Shown here: in pieces, positions 1-7,778 of the stretch
Layout: every line of letters starts with the position of its first letter
How positions within the stretch are numbered: position 1 is the stretch's first letter
IMG/VR virus record: IMGVR_UViG_3300023116_005163
Span: 1 to 50,163 of that record
Direction: 5' to 3' (one strand)
Source of the DNA: a virus
DNA: 50,163 nt
Position numbers and translations under genes: made by a program
Notes under the pieces: generated by a model
Seen by the model: the letters and a program-made list of their open reading frames with translations, nothing else
What the model was told of the DNA's origin: nothing
Database searches by the model: none

Positions 1-802
1 AGATCCAGATGATTTCGTACACGTTTGGGGTATGAGCAAATGGATGAGCCTTTATGAACAGATGTGTAACGAGATTCCAAATGTTGTCATACTTGCCAGC
101 AATGAAGAAATGGTGGCACATATGAGGATAGCCAACTGGCGGGCACCCATATACAACATATCGGGTCTGAGTTTTGGCAAGGAAGAGGTACAGGGCAGAG
201 TGGCACAGAAACCTTTCATGGAGAGAAAGAACAGAGTTGTATTTGGTGCAAGATGGGACCAAGAGAAGCAACCACAATTCTTCTTAGACATGATACAAAA
301 ATTCAAAGAGAAACATCCTGACACAGAATTCGCAATATGCCAAGGTGGCCCATTGAGGTCAAACAACGAGTACTACGTGAAAGAGGCACAATATCTTGCC
401 AAGCAGGGACTACTCACTATACACGAGAACTTGCAGAAGAACGAGTACTACGAGATACTTGCTGACTCGAGAGTGTTGTTCAACTGTGCGTTACAAGATT
501 GGACATCTAACACCGTGAGCGAAGCGGATGCGTTGGGTGCCAATGTGTTGTTTCCGGCATACAGATCGTTTCCAGAAGTGTTCGCCAATGACCACACAAG
601 ATTATACGTTCCATGGTCGATGCAGGACGCAATGGACAAGTTAGAAATTTTATTAAGCAAACCATCCCCTAGTATGGGTCAGATATCCGATTGGACCGAC
701 GGAACAATCGACAGGATGTTGGACATCATGACAGGCAAGGGAGAACAATGGAGAAGAGATGGAAACCACTACAGGACCCCAGTCTCAGAAAACAAATATT
801 AA
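1..802 (+). CDS. Glycosyltransferase, GT-B type (5' end cut by window)
   Basis: This is a probable group-1 (GT4-like) glycosyltransferase that moves a sugar from a nucleotide donor to an unknown acceptor. The reading frame stays open to base 2, upstream of the first ATG at 32, so the N-terminal domain lies outside the window. The visible part matches the C-terminal Rossmann half of GT-B enzymes: the strand NRVVFGARWDQEKQP (a 'new calculation from here' strand), then EYYEILADSRVLFNCALQDW and TSNTVSEADALGANVLFP, which is the usual place of the E-x7-E donor-binding motif. It is followed, with a 44-base overlap, by galE, which would supply UDP-galactose/UDP-glucose. Donor and acceptor cannot be told from the sequence. 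The fold is a firm call; the function is not. Confidence 0.8.
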   Translation, partial: DPDDFVHVWGMSKWMSLYEQMCNEIPNVVILASNEEMVAHMRIANWRAPIYNISGLSFGKEEVQGRVAQKPFMERKNRVVFGARWDQEKQPQFFLDMIQKFKEKHPDTEFAICQGGPLRSNNEYYVKEAQYLAKQGLLTIHENLQKNEYYEILADSRVLFNCALQDWTSNTVSEADALGANVLFPAYRSFPEVFANDHTRLYVPWSMQDAMDKLEILLSKPSPSMGQISDWTDGTIDRMLDIMTGKGEQWRRDGNHYRTPVSENKY

Positions 803-1796
803 CTTGCTGAGCAAGGCAGTACTAGTCACGGGAGGTGCAGGGTACGTTGGCTCGCACACCTGTAAGTTCCTCGCGAAAAACGGATTCACTCCTGTCACTA
901 TAGACAGAGACATGAAGACCAAGTTCAAACCAGCATCTTTTGGTCCAAGTTTTGACATAAATCTACCACAAGAGATAGAGAGACTTGACGAAATAATCAA
1001 AAGATACAACATCACAAGTTGCATACATTTCGCCGGCAGTGCCTCCGTGGCAGAGTCTGTGAAAAATCCATCAGAGTATTACAAGAACAATGTGATAGCC
1101 ACAGTTGTACTCTTAGACAAACTTATAGAATGCGGGGTAAAAACATTCATATACAGTTCAAGTGCGGCCACTTATGGTGATCCCGGATTGAAAATGTGTA
1201 AAGAATCTGACTGGGCAAAACCAATAAGTGCCTACGGTGCCAGCAAACTGATGATGGAAATGATCATGAGGGACTACCAGAGAGCATATGGACTTTCGAG
1301 TGTTGGATTGAGATACTTCAACGCCGCGGGTGCTGACCCGGATGCCGAAGTGGGAGAACTGCGAGATAAGGAGACACACATCATACCTCTGGCCATAGCG
1401 GCGGCAAAGCAAAATAAAACGTTCAAGATGTTCGGTGACAAGTACCCAACAGAAGATGGCACGTGTGTGAGAGACTACGTACACGTGATGGACCTAGCGG
1501 ACGCACACGTCAAGGCACTCAACTACGCATCAGAGAATAGTGTTGCGGAAGTGTTCAACCTTGGATCAGGTGCCCCGGCATCCAACAAACAGATGCTTGA
1601 CGCAGTGCAGAGACACGCAGGCGAGATGAACATCGAGATACACGACAACAGGCCCGGCGACCCCGCTTACCTGGTGGCGGATATAACAAAGGTCAAGACA
1701 ATTTTAGGATGGGAGCCAACACAGAGTTCTATTGACAACGTGGTGGCAACTGCTGTACAATGGTATAACAAGACACACAAGAAGGAAATACAATAA
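759..1796 (+). CDS. galE: UDP-glucose 4-epimerase (GalE-like)
   Basis: This short-chain dehydrogenase/reductase-type epimerase interconverts UDP-glucose and UDP-galactose using bound NAD. The N-terminal dinucleotide motif TGGAGYVGSH (about residues 24-33) and the catalytic Y-x3-K in SAYGASKLMMEM are intact. The GalE hallmarks RYFNAAGADPDAEVGE, CVRDYVHVMDLADAH and FNLGSG follow in order. Its 345 residues are close to the usual ~338. The ATG at 759 has GGAGAAG just upstream but overlaps the glycosyltransferase by 44 bases; TTG (804) or CTG (807) would remove the non-conserved N-terminal residues. Context suggests supply of activated sugar for the glycosyltransferase upstream. Substrate specificity (UDP-Glc versus UDP-GlcNAc) is not decided by the sequence. 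Confidence 0.93.
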   Translation: METTTGPQSQKTNINLLSKAVLVTGGAGYVGSHTCKFLAKNGFTPVTIDRDMKTKFKPASFGPSFDINLPQEIERLDEIIKRYNITSCIHFAGSASVAESVKNPSEYYKNNVIATVVLLDKLIECGVKTFIYSSSAATYGDPGLKMCKESDWAKPISAYGASKLMMEMIMRDYQRAYGLSSVGLRYFNAAGADPDAEVGELRDKETHIIPLAIAAAKQNKTFKMFGDKYPTEDGTCVRDYVHVMDLADAHVKALNYASENSVAEVFNLGSGAPASNKQMLDAVQRHAGEMNIEIHDNRPGDPAYLVADITKVKTILGWEPTQSSIDNVVATAVQWYNKTHKKEIQ

Positions 1797-2506
1797 TGGA
1801 TGACACATTGAAGGACAGTTGGGTGCCAGAAGGACCTGTAAGCAAGAAGATAAGAGAAAGAATTCAAAAGGCCGGCAAGAGATTCCACGCCAATGACAAC
1901 ATCGCGGAATACATCGAAGAGGGCGAACTGGCAGAACTTCAACAGGAAGTACAAGACAAACTGCAAGGAGTATTCGAAAGCCTGGTTATTGACACTGACA
2001 ACGATCACAACACACAGGAGACCGCAAAACGTGTGGCCAAGATGTGGTTGCGTGAGACTTTTGGTGGTAGATACAATCCTTTCCCTAGGGTGACTAGTTT
2101 TCCTAACATGGGTTACAAGAGTATGTACACATCTGGTCCGATTAGTATTAGATCGACGTGTGCCCATCACTTCCAAAACATTGTTGGAAATGCCTGGGTG
2201 GGTATTATTCCAAATGGCAAAGTGATCGGTTTATCGAAATTCAACAGGATAGTGCATCACATCGCGGAGCGTCCTCAGATACAGGAAGAGATGACTACAC
2301 AGATAGCAGAGGCCCTGCAAGAATATGCACACACACAGAACATAGCGGTAGTCGTAAAGGCAGAACACCACTGTATGACACACAGAGGTGTTAAAGAGCA
2401 CGAATCAGACATGACCACTGCGATTATGTTGGGGGCTTTCAAAGAGGACCCAGCGACAAGAGACGAGTTTTACAAAATCTGTATGAGTATGAAGGGGCAT
2501 GGATAA
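1796..2506 (+). CDS. folE: GTP cyclohydrolase I
   Basis: FolE converts GTP to 7,8-dihydroneopterin triphosphate, the first step toward folate and toward 7-deazaguanines such as preQ0 and queuosine. The C-terminal two thirds match the family: zinc ligands Cys122 and His125 in STCAHHF, Cys193 in HHCMTHRGV, and the signature IGLSKFNRIVHHIAERPQIQE. The usual CEHH reads CAHH here (Glu to Ala at residue 123). The length of 236 aa is slightly above E. coli FolE (222). The ATG at 1796 shares its A with the galE stop codon. With queE-like and yhhQ-like genes nearby, a role in deazaguanine synthesis is more likely than folate synthesis (inference). Confidence 0.95.
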   Translation: MDDTLKDSWVPEGPVSKKIRERIQKAGKRFHANDNIAEYIEEGELAELQQEVQDKLQGVFESLVIDTDNDHNTQETAKRVAKMWLRETFGGRYNPFPRVTSFPNMGYKSMYTSGPISIRSTCAHHFQNIVGNAWVGIIPNGKVIGLSKFNRIVHHIAERPQIQEEMTTQIAEALQEYAHTQNIAVVVKAEHHCMTHRGVKEHESDMTTAIMLGAFKEDPATRDEFYKICMSMKGHG

Positions 2507-2750
2507 AAAAGATCCAGATCACATGGACAATTGGTTGTTTCCTGAAGATCAGGACTATCCATCTAACACAGGTGCCGCAACCGAATCGGTTTCAATCGAC
2601 GGAATGCAATGGAGTTTTGGTGATTTGGATGTCACCTATGACAACGAAGAAGCATTAAGGGGCAAGTATCCTGCACTTAAACAGGCTTGGGAACACTACC
2701 TGAGTGTAAAAAAGATGTGCGAAGCAAAGGAAAAAGAAAATGAGGATTAA
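2499..2750 (+). CDS. Small acidic phage protein, unknown function
   Basis: An 83-residue acidic protein that I cannot assign to a family. It is rich in Asp/Glu and aromatic residues (DNWLFPEDQDYP near the start, DALRGKYPALKQAWEHYL-like C-terminal helix) and ends in a charged KEKENED tail. It has no signal peptide or membrane segment. It overlaps folE by 8 bases and guaC by 11 bases, so it is certainly part of the same co-transcribed, translationally coupled unit. Small acidic proteins in this position are common in marine myoviruses. Confidence 0.75.
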   Translation: MDKKDPDHMDNWLFPEDQDYPSNTGAATESVSIDGMQWSFGDLDVTYDNEEALRGKYPALKQAWEHYLSVKKMCEAKEKENED

Positions 2751-3792
2751 AGAAGATATAAAATTAAATTTTGATGACGTATTGATGGAACCAAAACGTT
2801 CTACTCTAAGTAGTAGGCGTGATGTTGACATGACACGTAAGTTCACTTTCAGAAATTCAGGCAAGGTCATGAATTTCACTCCAATATTCGCATCAAACAT
2901 GGACGGTGTTGGTACATTCTCAATGGCCAAAGTGTTACAAGAGCACAAGATGATGACAGTTATTACAAAAAGCACAACTATAGACCAATGGAGACAGGCA
3001 GTTGGGTCAGGATTGAGATTGCAGAGTGTTTCAGTTTGCACAGGCACCAACAAGATATGGGATCCAGAGGCGGCTGACTACAAAAACATGCAGGACGTTT
3101 TGAAAAGTTTTCCAGACGTGAAAATGATCACAGTGGACGTTGCTAATGCATACCACCAAAACTTCGTTGATTTCATAAAAATGGTCAGGGACGATTACCC
3201 AGAGAAGGTCATTGTTGCAGGGAATGTTGTGACACCAGAGATGGTTGAAGAATTAATTATAAATGGCGCTGATATGGTCAAGATCGGGATAGGTCCTGGA
3301 TCAGTTTGCACAACAAGGACAATGACCGGAATAGGCGTGCCACAATTCTCAGCCATAGTTGAATGTGCTGACGCGGCTAATGGTGTCGATGGACACATAA
3401 TGGCAGACGGTGGTTGTGTATTTCCTGGAGACATAGCGAAAGCGTTCGGTGGCGGGGCACACGCCGTTATGATAGGCGGAATGCTGGCCGGACACGACGA
3501 GTCGGAACAGGAGCCAAAGGATGGCAAGATCGAGTTTTATGGAATGAGCTCAGACAGGGCACGTGAAAAGCACGGTAAGAGAAAAGACGGATACAGAGGC
3601 AACGAAGGCAGATGGATCAGCCTGCCGTACAGAGGACCAGTAGAGCCAACAGTGGAGGACATACTGGGTGGAGTTAGGAGTGCCGCCACATACATCGGTG
3701 CCAGAAGGCTGAAAGACATGCCAAAATGTGCAACGTTCGTTAGAGTTGAAAACAACATCAACAAAGTATACGAGAGGTACACAATTGGCTAA
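2740..3792 (+). CDS. guaC: GMP reductase (GuaC, IMPDH/GMPR family)
   Basis: This protein belongs to the IMP dehydrogenase/GMP reductase TIM-barrel family. It fits GMP reductase best: 350 residues (E. coli GuaC 347), no CBS domains, and the GMPR-type stretch KIGIGPGSVCTTR with the catalytic Cys190, followed by TGIGVPQFSAIVECADAA and DGGCVFPGDIAKAFGGGAH. The predicted reaction is NADPH-dependent deamination of GMP to IMP with release of ammonia. It starts at ATG 2740, overlapping the small upstream gene by 11 bases. The downstream phosphoribosyltransferase strengthens a purine-interconversion role. IMP dehydrogenase is the alternative, but the missing CBS insert and the sequence around Cys190 favour GMPR. 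Confidence 0.9.
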   Translation: MRIKEDIKLNFDDVLMEPKRSTLSSRRDVDMTRKFTFRNSGKVMNFTPIFASNMDGVGTFSMAKVLQEHKMMTVITKSTTIDQWRQAVGSGLRLQSVSVCTGTNKIWDPEAADYKNMQDVLKSFPDVKMITVDVANAYHQNFVDFIKMVRDDYPEKVIVAGNVVTPEMVEELIINGADMVKIGIGPGSVCTTRTMTGIGVPQFSAIVECADAANGVDGHIMADGGCVFPGDIAKAFGGGAHAVMIGGMLAGHDESEQEPKDGKIEFYGMSSDRAREKHGKRKDGYRGNEGRWISLPYRGPVEPTVEDILGGVRSAATYIGARRLKDMPKCATFVRVENNINKVYERYTIG

Positions 3793-4105
3793 CATAGAAC
3801 CTATAAAAGAAAAACTAGATGACAAGATCAAAGCACTGAACTCATCCAGGGTGTACAAGAAAGTCACGCCCAAGGGAGACCTTTCCTGGTACGTGAAATG
3901 GGTATCGGTGTTCTTGGTACTTTTCGCCACTGTGGCCAGGAGTGTTGGCACTATGCCCCAGGTCGATATGTGGTTCGGATTGTTTGGCACACTGGGTTGG
4001 GCCTGGGTGGGATACCTTTGGCACGACAGGGCACTATTGGTGTTGAACGTTGTACTGGTCACACTTTTGATCCTAGGATTAACAAACTATTATTTTGGTA
4101 TATGA
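3785..4105 (+). CDS. Small two-helix membrane protein
   Basis: Unknown family. A charged N-terminal region of about 45 residues precedes two hydrophobic segments: WYVKWVSVFLVLFATVARSV, then a second one running from LFGTLGWAWVG to LLVLNVVLVTLLILGL. I place the start at TTG 3785, which overlaps the guaC stop by 8 bases and has AGAGG about 8 bases upstream; an ATG at 3728 would overlap guaC by 65 bases. The same TTG-overlap arrangement is used elsewhere in this operon (6771, 7771). The stop overlaps the next start (ATGA). It probably sits in the host inner membrane; its role is unknown. A distant relative with a similar charged-then-two-helix layout lies at 17271-17630. Confidence 0.7.
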   Translation: MANIEPIKEKLDDKIKALNSSRVYKKVTPKGDLSWYVKWVSVFLVLFATVARSVGTMPQVDMWFGLFGTLGWAWVGYLWHDRALLVLNVVLVTLLILGLTNYYFGI

Positions 4106-4563
4106 GCGAAGTCAAAAAAAATTATTTCACAACAGGGCAGATGCGTAACGCACTGATCCAAATAGAAGATAAAATGGTGCATTCCAATTGGATGCCAAGC
4201 ATCATTTTGGGCATAAACAGAGGTGGATGTATCCCGGGCGTGTATCTTTCTCATAGACTGAACACTCCACACGAAGTATTAGATATAAGATTAAGGGACC
4301 ATACTGCCAAACCAAACCTAGCAACTCTAGAAAAAGCATTCGCGTTCCAGAAAAAGATCTTGATCATAGATGATATAAATGATTCAGGAGCAACATTCCA
4401 ATACATACTAGACAACTTCGGCAAGCACGACCAGAGGATCAAATTTGCCGCACTGATCAACAATAAACCTAGCAAAGTACAAATGGATTACCACGGTTAC
4501 CAGATCAACAAGGACGAGGTGCCCGCTTGGATAGTTTTCCCTTGGGAAGAGTGGGACAAATAA
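4102..4563 (+). CDS. Purine phosphoribosyltransferase (XGPRT/HPRT-like)
   Basis: A type I phosphoribosyltransferase. The PRPP-binding loop ILIIDDINDSGATF is at residues 86-99 and an N-terminal loop LGINRGGCIPG is at 37-47, as in guanine/xanthine phosphoribosyltransferases. The C-terminal WIVFPWEEWDK resembles the WVVFPWE end typical of Gpt-like enzymes, and 153 residues matches E. coli Gpt (152). The predicted reaction is a free purine base plus PRPP giving the nucleoside monophosphate. The ATG at 4102 overlaps the upstream stop codon (ATGA); an upstream in-frame ATG at 3898 would read across the membrane-protein gene and is unlikely. Together with guaC it suggests salvage and remodelling of guanine. 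The exact base specificity is uncertain. Confidence 0.85.
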   Translation: MSEVKKNYFTTGQMRNALIQIEDKMVHSNWMPSIILGINRGGCIPGVYLSHRLNTPHEVLDIRLRDHTAKPNLATLEKAFAFQKKILIIDDINDSGATFQYILDNFGKHDQRIKFAALINNKPSKVQMDYHGYQINKDEVPAWIVFPWEEWDK

Positions 4564-4576
4564 CCCAAAGGTTGTG

Positions 4577-4606
4577 TTGACCTTACCCCCCAAAATCTGC
4601 TAAAAT
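4577..4606 (+). promoter_or_regulatory. Sigma70-like promoter for the YhhQ-like gene
   Basis: TTGACC (4577-4582) and TAAAAT (4601-4606) are separated by 18 bases in the only sizeable gap of this region. The leader of about 27 bases carries AAGGAGG before the ATG at 4640. The -10 box lies in the palindrome AAAATTTT (4602-4609). Confidence 0.65.
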
Positions 4607-4639
4607 TTTGATACATTAAACAAACCTTAAGGAGGATTA

Positions 4640-5290
4640 ATGTTTAAATCACTACTAGCAGGTGTTGACAAGACACTTGTAAGAAATCTAGTAATTCTTC
4701 ACACACTCGTTATCGCTGTGTCGAACTATCTAGTCACGATCAGATTTGATCTGTTCCCAGGCGCGGACCTTCCGTTATTCGGATCATTCCCACTTGCGGC
4801 GGCGGCATTCACATTTCCGATCGTAGTAGTCGCAACTGACTTGACGGTCAGGTTAGTCGGCAAAGAAGCGGGAAGGGCCGTTGTAGCAATGGCTGTGATT
4901 CCGGCTATCGTGGCATCAGTACTTGTATTGTTGGCACTGGGCGATCCACACGCATACAGGGTGGGATTCGCATCTGGTACAGCATACGCAATTGGTACAA
5001 TGCTTGACGTGTACGTTTTCCAAGCAATCAGAGAAAGATCTGACAATTGGTGGGCGGCACCGGCACTTTCAACCATCGCGGCAAACATAATTGACACATA
5101 CTCGTTCTTTTATGTGGCCTTCGCGGGATCGTTGGATGCAGAAGGTAACCTATCGTGGATCGGTGCAAACTGGCACGTGGTTGCTCAAAACAACACATTG
5201 ACTAAAATTGTGGTTGGTCTAATAGTATTCTTACCAGCATATGGTGTGCTATTGAACAGGCTACAGGTCATTGGCAAGAAGAAAAAATAG
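4640..5290 (+). CDS. yhhQ: Queuosine precursor (preQ0/preQ1) transporter, YhhQ/VUT family
   Basis: An integral membrane protein of 216 residues with about six hydrophobic segments. It closely resembles E. coli YhhQ: FTFPIVVVATDLTVRLVGKE, the IGTMLDVYVFQAIRER segment, WWAAPALSTIAANIIDTYSF, and the C-terminal VFLPAYGVLLNRLQ all have clear counterparts. YhhQ-family proteins import the 7-deazaguanine bases preQ0 and preQ1. It has its own promoter and a strong AAGGAGG ribosome-binding site, and is followed by a hairpin at 5298-5317, so it may be a single-gene unit. With folE and queE it suggests the phage both makes and imports deazaguanine precursors, for queuosine in tRNA or for DNA modification (inference). 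Confidence 0.92.
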   Translation: MFKSLLAGVDKTLVRNLVILHTLVIAVSNYLVTIRFDLFPGADLPLFGSFPLAAAAFTFPIVVVATDLTVRLVGKEAGRAVVAMAVIPAIVASVLVLLALGDPHAYRVGFASGTAYAIGTMLDVYVFQAIRERSDNWWAAPALSTIAANIIDTYSFFYVAFAGSLDAEGNLSWIGANWHVVAQNNTLTKIVVGLIVFLPAYGVLLNRLQVIGKKKK

Positions 5291-5297
5291 ATCATTA

Positions 5298-5317
5298 GGG
5301 GGAGTTTTTTCTCCCCC
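5298..5317 (+). terminator. Hairpin, candidate terminator
   Basis: GGGGGAG (5298-5304) and CTCCCCC (5311-5317) form a perfect 7-bp GC-rich stem with a six-T loop, directly after the transporter gene and before the next promoter. There is no T-run after the stem on the plus strand, so rho-independent termination is likely but not certain; it could instead protect the 3' end of the message. Confidence 0.55.
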
Positions 5318-5318
5318 A

Positions 5319-5348
5319 TTGACAACTCATCTAAATACCCTATATAAT
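5319..5348 (+). promoter_or_regulatory. Strong sigma70-like promoter
   Basis: A perfect TTGACA (5319-5324) and a perfect TATAAT (5343-5348) with an 18-base spacer lie immediately after the hairpin. The short leader carries AGGAAGG (5357-5363) before the ATG at 5374. It should drive the cupin-amidinotransferase-queE operon. Confidence 0.8.
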
Positions 5349-5373
5349 ACAAGTATAGGAAGGTATAAAATTT

Positions 5374-5769
5374 ATGGGAAACAAGGCAGGAAAGATTTGG
5401 GGACAAACCGAACTGATACTAGCCAACAGTTCATGCGAGTTCCACAGGATAGACTACAAGAAAGGTGGCGTCTGCTCCAAGCACAAACACGAATGGAAGT
5501 GGAATGGATTCTATGTTGTGTCAGGACAGATGAAGATCAGGGTTTGGCAGAACGACTACGACCTAATTGACGAAACTATACTAGGACCCGGAGACTTTAC
5601 AGCAGTCAAGCCTGGCGCATATCATACGTTCGAGGGCATGGAAGACGGTGTGGCGTTTGAGCTTTACTGGGCCAACTTCTCACACAACGACATAGTGAGG
5701 GAGAACACCGGTTATCTAAAAGACACAGACGGTAAGGTAGTAAGATTAGACAAGCCAAAAAGGAAATAG
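5374..5769 (+). CDS. Cupin-domain protein
   Basis: A single-domain cupin of 131 residues. The first cupin motif appears as VCSKHKHEWKWNGFYVVSGQ (His-x-His then a conserved Gly) and the second as LGPGDFTAVKPGAYHTFEG with the second metal-site His. The arrangement resembles mannose-6-phosphate isomerase-type or WbuC-type small cupins, but the substrate cannot be deduced; it could be an isomerase, a dioxygenase or a binding protein. It is the first gene after a very good promoter and lies one base upstream of the first amidinotransferase gene, so it may act on that enzyme's product. Confidence 0.8.
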   Translation: MGNKAGKIWGQTELILANSSCEFHRIDYKKGGVCSKHKHEWKWNGFYVVSGQMKIRVWQNDYDLIDETILGPGDFTAVKPGAYHTFEGMEDGVAFELYWANFSHNDIVRENTGYLKDTDGKVVRLDKPKRK

Positions 5770-5770
5770 C

Positions 5771-6778
5771 ATGATTCCTATCAAAGGGTATGCCACTTTC
5801 GACACGCTGAAGCACTGCATCTTAGGGTCGTCTTTTGACCCCGAGTGGTTCCATGATCTGGACATATACAAGGATGACAGGATAATGGACCCCCTCAAAA
5901 GGATAGCAGAAGAGACCGAAGAGGATCTGCAGGGGATAGAAAAGGTCCTAAAGGATGCCAATGTACAGGTGCACAGGGCAAGCCTGGATATTGAAAATTT
6001 TGGAAAGATGAATAAAAGAGGTTATTTCAAACCAACGCTTATGCCTAGGGATCATTTTGGTGTGATCGGAGAAAAGTTTTACGCTGTAGGTGGCGGAACG
6101 AAAGGTTACAGCCACATATTCAAACAAATAGAAAGGAACGACATAGTCATTGAAAACACCATAGGCAGTATCAGTACTGCGTGTATTTGCCGTGTTGGCA
6201 AGGACATCTGGTGGGACATAGATCAACAAGAAACCCCGCATGAGACTGTTCAAAAATATGTGGACCTATGGACCAATGAAGGGTTCCGTGTGCATCTCAC
6301 CACCAGGGGATATCACAGCGATAGTATTTTCTGTGTTGTGAAACCCGGATGTATTGTTTCACTAGAAAATGTGCAGGACTACGCCAAAGAATTCCCAGGG
6401 TGGGACGTATGTACACTGCCTGAAAAGGCAAACATCAACAACATGGATGGCTTTGTAGAAATGAAGGACAAAAACTTTGGCAAGTGGTGGCTCAAAGGAG
6501 AAGAGCACAATGATGCTCTCATACACTTTGTCAACACCTATCTCAACGAATGGGTAGGTTACGTGGAAGAGACGGTGTTTGATGTGAACATGCTGAGCAT
6601 AGATCAAAACACCATCATATGCAACAACCACAACAAAGAAGTATTCCAACATTTCAAGAAACACAAGGTCGAACCTGTAGTGTGTAATTTCAGACACAGG
6701 TTCTTCTGGGACGGCGGAATACATTGTATCACACAGGACCTGTACAGGGAAGGCACACAGGAGGACTACTTTGGCTGA
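5771..6778 (+). CDS. Amidinotransferase-family protein, copy 1
   Basis: This 335-residue protein resembles arginine:glycine amidinotransferase (AGAT/StrB1/CyrA family, pentein fold), which moves the amidino group of arginine to an amine. Matching landmarks are MPRDHFGVIGEKF (residues 91-103), RVGKDIWWD (141-149), the catalytic-type His in RGYHSD (His182) with VVKPGCIV after it, and the C-terminal nucleophile region GGIHCITQDLYREG with Cys319. The family's FDAAN-like motif reads ISTAC here, so the usual Asp seems absent (alignment from memory). The gene is followed by a paralogue of the same length, about two thirds identical by eye. The acceptor amine is unknown. Confidence 0.85.
   Translation: MIPIKGYATFDTLKHCILGSSFDPEWFHDLDIYKDDRIMDPLKRIAEETEEDLQGIEKVLKDANVQVHRASLDIENFGKMNKRGYFKPTLMPRDHFGVIGEKFYAVGGGTKGYSHIFKQIERNDIVIENTIGSISTACICRVGKDIWWDIDQQETPHETVQKYVDLWTNEGFRVHLTTRGYHSDSIFCVVKPGCIVSLENVQDYAKEFPGWDVCTLPEKANINNMDGFVEMKDKNFGKWWLKGEEHNDALIHFVNTYLNEWVGYVEETVFDVNMLSIDQNTIICNNHNKEVFQHFKKHKVEPVVCNFRHRFFWDGGIHCITQDLYREGTQEDYFG
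6760..6773 (+). promoter_or_regulatory. Ribosome-binding site inside a coding end, with TTG start
   Basis: GGAGG (6760-6764) lies inside the last codons of amidinotransferase copy 1, six bases before TTG 6771. The same block, GGAGGATTACTTTGGCT, recurs at the end of copy 2 and serves TTG 7771. The duplicated C-terminal sequence therefore carries a duplicated start signal. Confidence 0.7.
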
Positions 6779-7778
6779 TACAATACCCATAAAAGGTTAT
6801 GCTACATTTGATCCATTAAAACACTGTTGGATAGGATCTGGATTTAAGATCGAATGGTTTCGTGATCTTGACATATACAAGAATGACAAGATAATGGACC
6901 CCCTTAAACGTATAGCAGAAGAGACCGAAGAAGATTATCAAAAACTTGAAAAAATCCTGCATGATGCAGAGGTCAAAACTTACAGGAGTTTTTTGGATAT
7001 TGGAAAATATAAGTCATTGAAAAACATCTATCGACCACCAGTGCAACCAAGAGATCATTTTGCTGTGATTGGCGAGAAGTTCTACTCTATAGGTGCACAG
7101 AGCGAAGGGTATAGCGATGTTCTCAAACAGATCGCCAGGAAAGACATGGTAATTGAAAACGGTACCCCGGGATCTATATCAACTGCCAACATCAGTCGTG
7201 TAGGCAAGGACATATTTTGGGACATACAGGCACAAACTCCTAAGGACACAGTGGAAAAGTACAAGAGAAAATGGGAGGAAGAAGGATTCCGAGTGCATCT
7301 TTCACACAGGGGATATCACAGTGACGGCGTGTTTTGTGTGGTGCGTCCAGGATGTATCGTGACACTGCATGGAATACAAAATTACAAAGAGAACTTTCCA
7401 GGATGGGACGTGCTTTATCTTCCTGAAAACTGTTGGAACAATATTAGTCCTTTTCTTGATCTCAAGGACAAAGTAGGAGGCAAGTGGTGGCTAAAAGGCG
7501 AGGAGCACAATGACCAACTTATACATTTTGTGAACACTTGGTTAGACAATTGGGTGGGTTACGTTGAAGAGACCGTATTTGATGTCAACATGTTGAGCCT
7601 AGACCAGAACACAGTGATCGTTCACAACCACAACAAAGAAGTTTTTGAACACTTCAAGAAACATAAAGTTGAACCTATCATATTCAAATTCAGGCACCAG
7701 TACTTCTGGGATGGCGGAGTACACTGCATAACACAAGATCTTTATAGAGAAGGCACACAGGAGGATTACTTTGGCTAA
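6771..7778 (+). CDS. Amidinotransferase-family protein, copy 2
   Basis: A paralogue of the preceding gene with the same length (335 aa) and the same landmarks: QPRDHFAVIGEKF, SRVGKDIFWD, RGYHSDGVFCVVRPGC, and GGVHCITQDLYREG with the nucleophile-type Cys. The FDAAN-like motif reads ISTAN, so the residue at the usual Asp position is Ser in both copies. Keeping both copies suggests either a heteromer or different substrates. Translation starts at TTG 6771, inside the stop region of copy 1, with GGAGG six bases upstream. N-terminal sequences align from IPIKGYATFD onward in both, supporting this start. Family membership is firm; catalysis and substrate are open. Confidence 0.85.
   Translation: MADTIPIKGYATFDPLKHCWIGSGFKIEWFRDLDIYKNDKIMDPLKRIAEETEEDYQKLEKILHDAEVKTYRSFLDIGKYKSLKNIYRPPVQPRDHFAVIGEKFYSIGAQSEGYSDVLKQIARKDMVIENGTPGSISTANISRVGKDIFWDIQAQTPKDTVEKYKRKWEEEGFRVHLSHRGYHSDGVFCVVRPGCIVTLHGIQNYKENFPGWDVLYLPENCWNNISPFLDLKDKVGGKWWLKGEEHNDQLIHFVNTWLDNWVGYVEETVFDVNMLSLDQNTVIVHNHNKEVFEHFKKHKVEPIIFKFRHQYFWDGGVHCITQDLYREGTQEDYFG

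Noticed and set aside
3898-4101. N-terminal extension of the phosphoribosyltransferase from ATG 3898
   Set aside because: It would read in a different phase through the membrane-protein gene; family length and the ATGA overlap support 4102.
4564-4639. preQ1 riboswitch before the YhhQ-like gene
   Set aside because: The leader is only about 27 bases long after the predicted transcription start and I see no pseudoknot-forming C-rich/A-rich pattern of preQ1-I, -II or -III.
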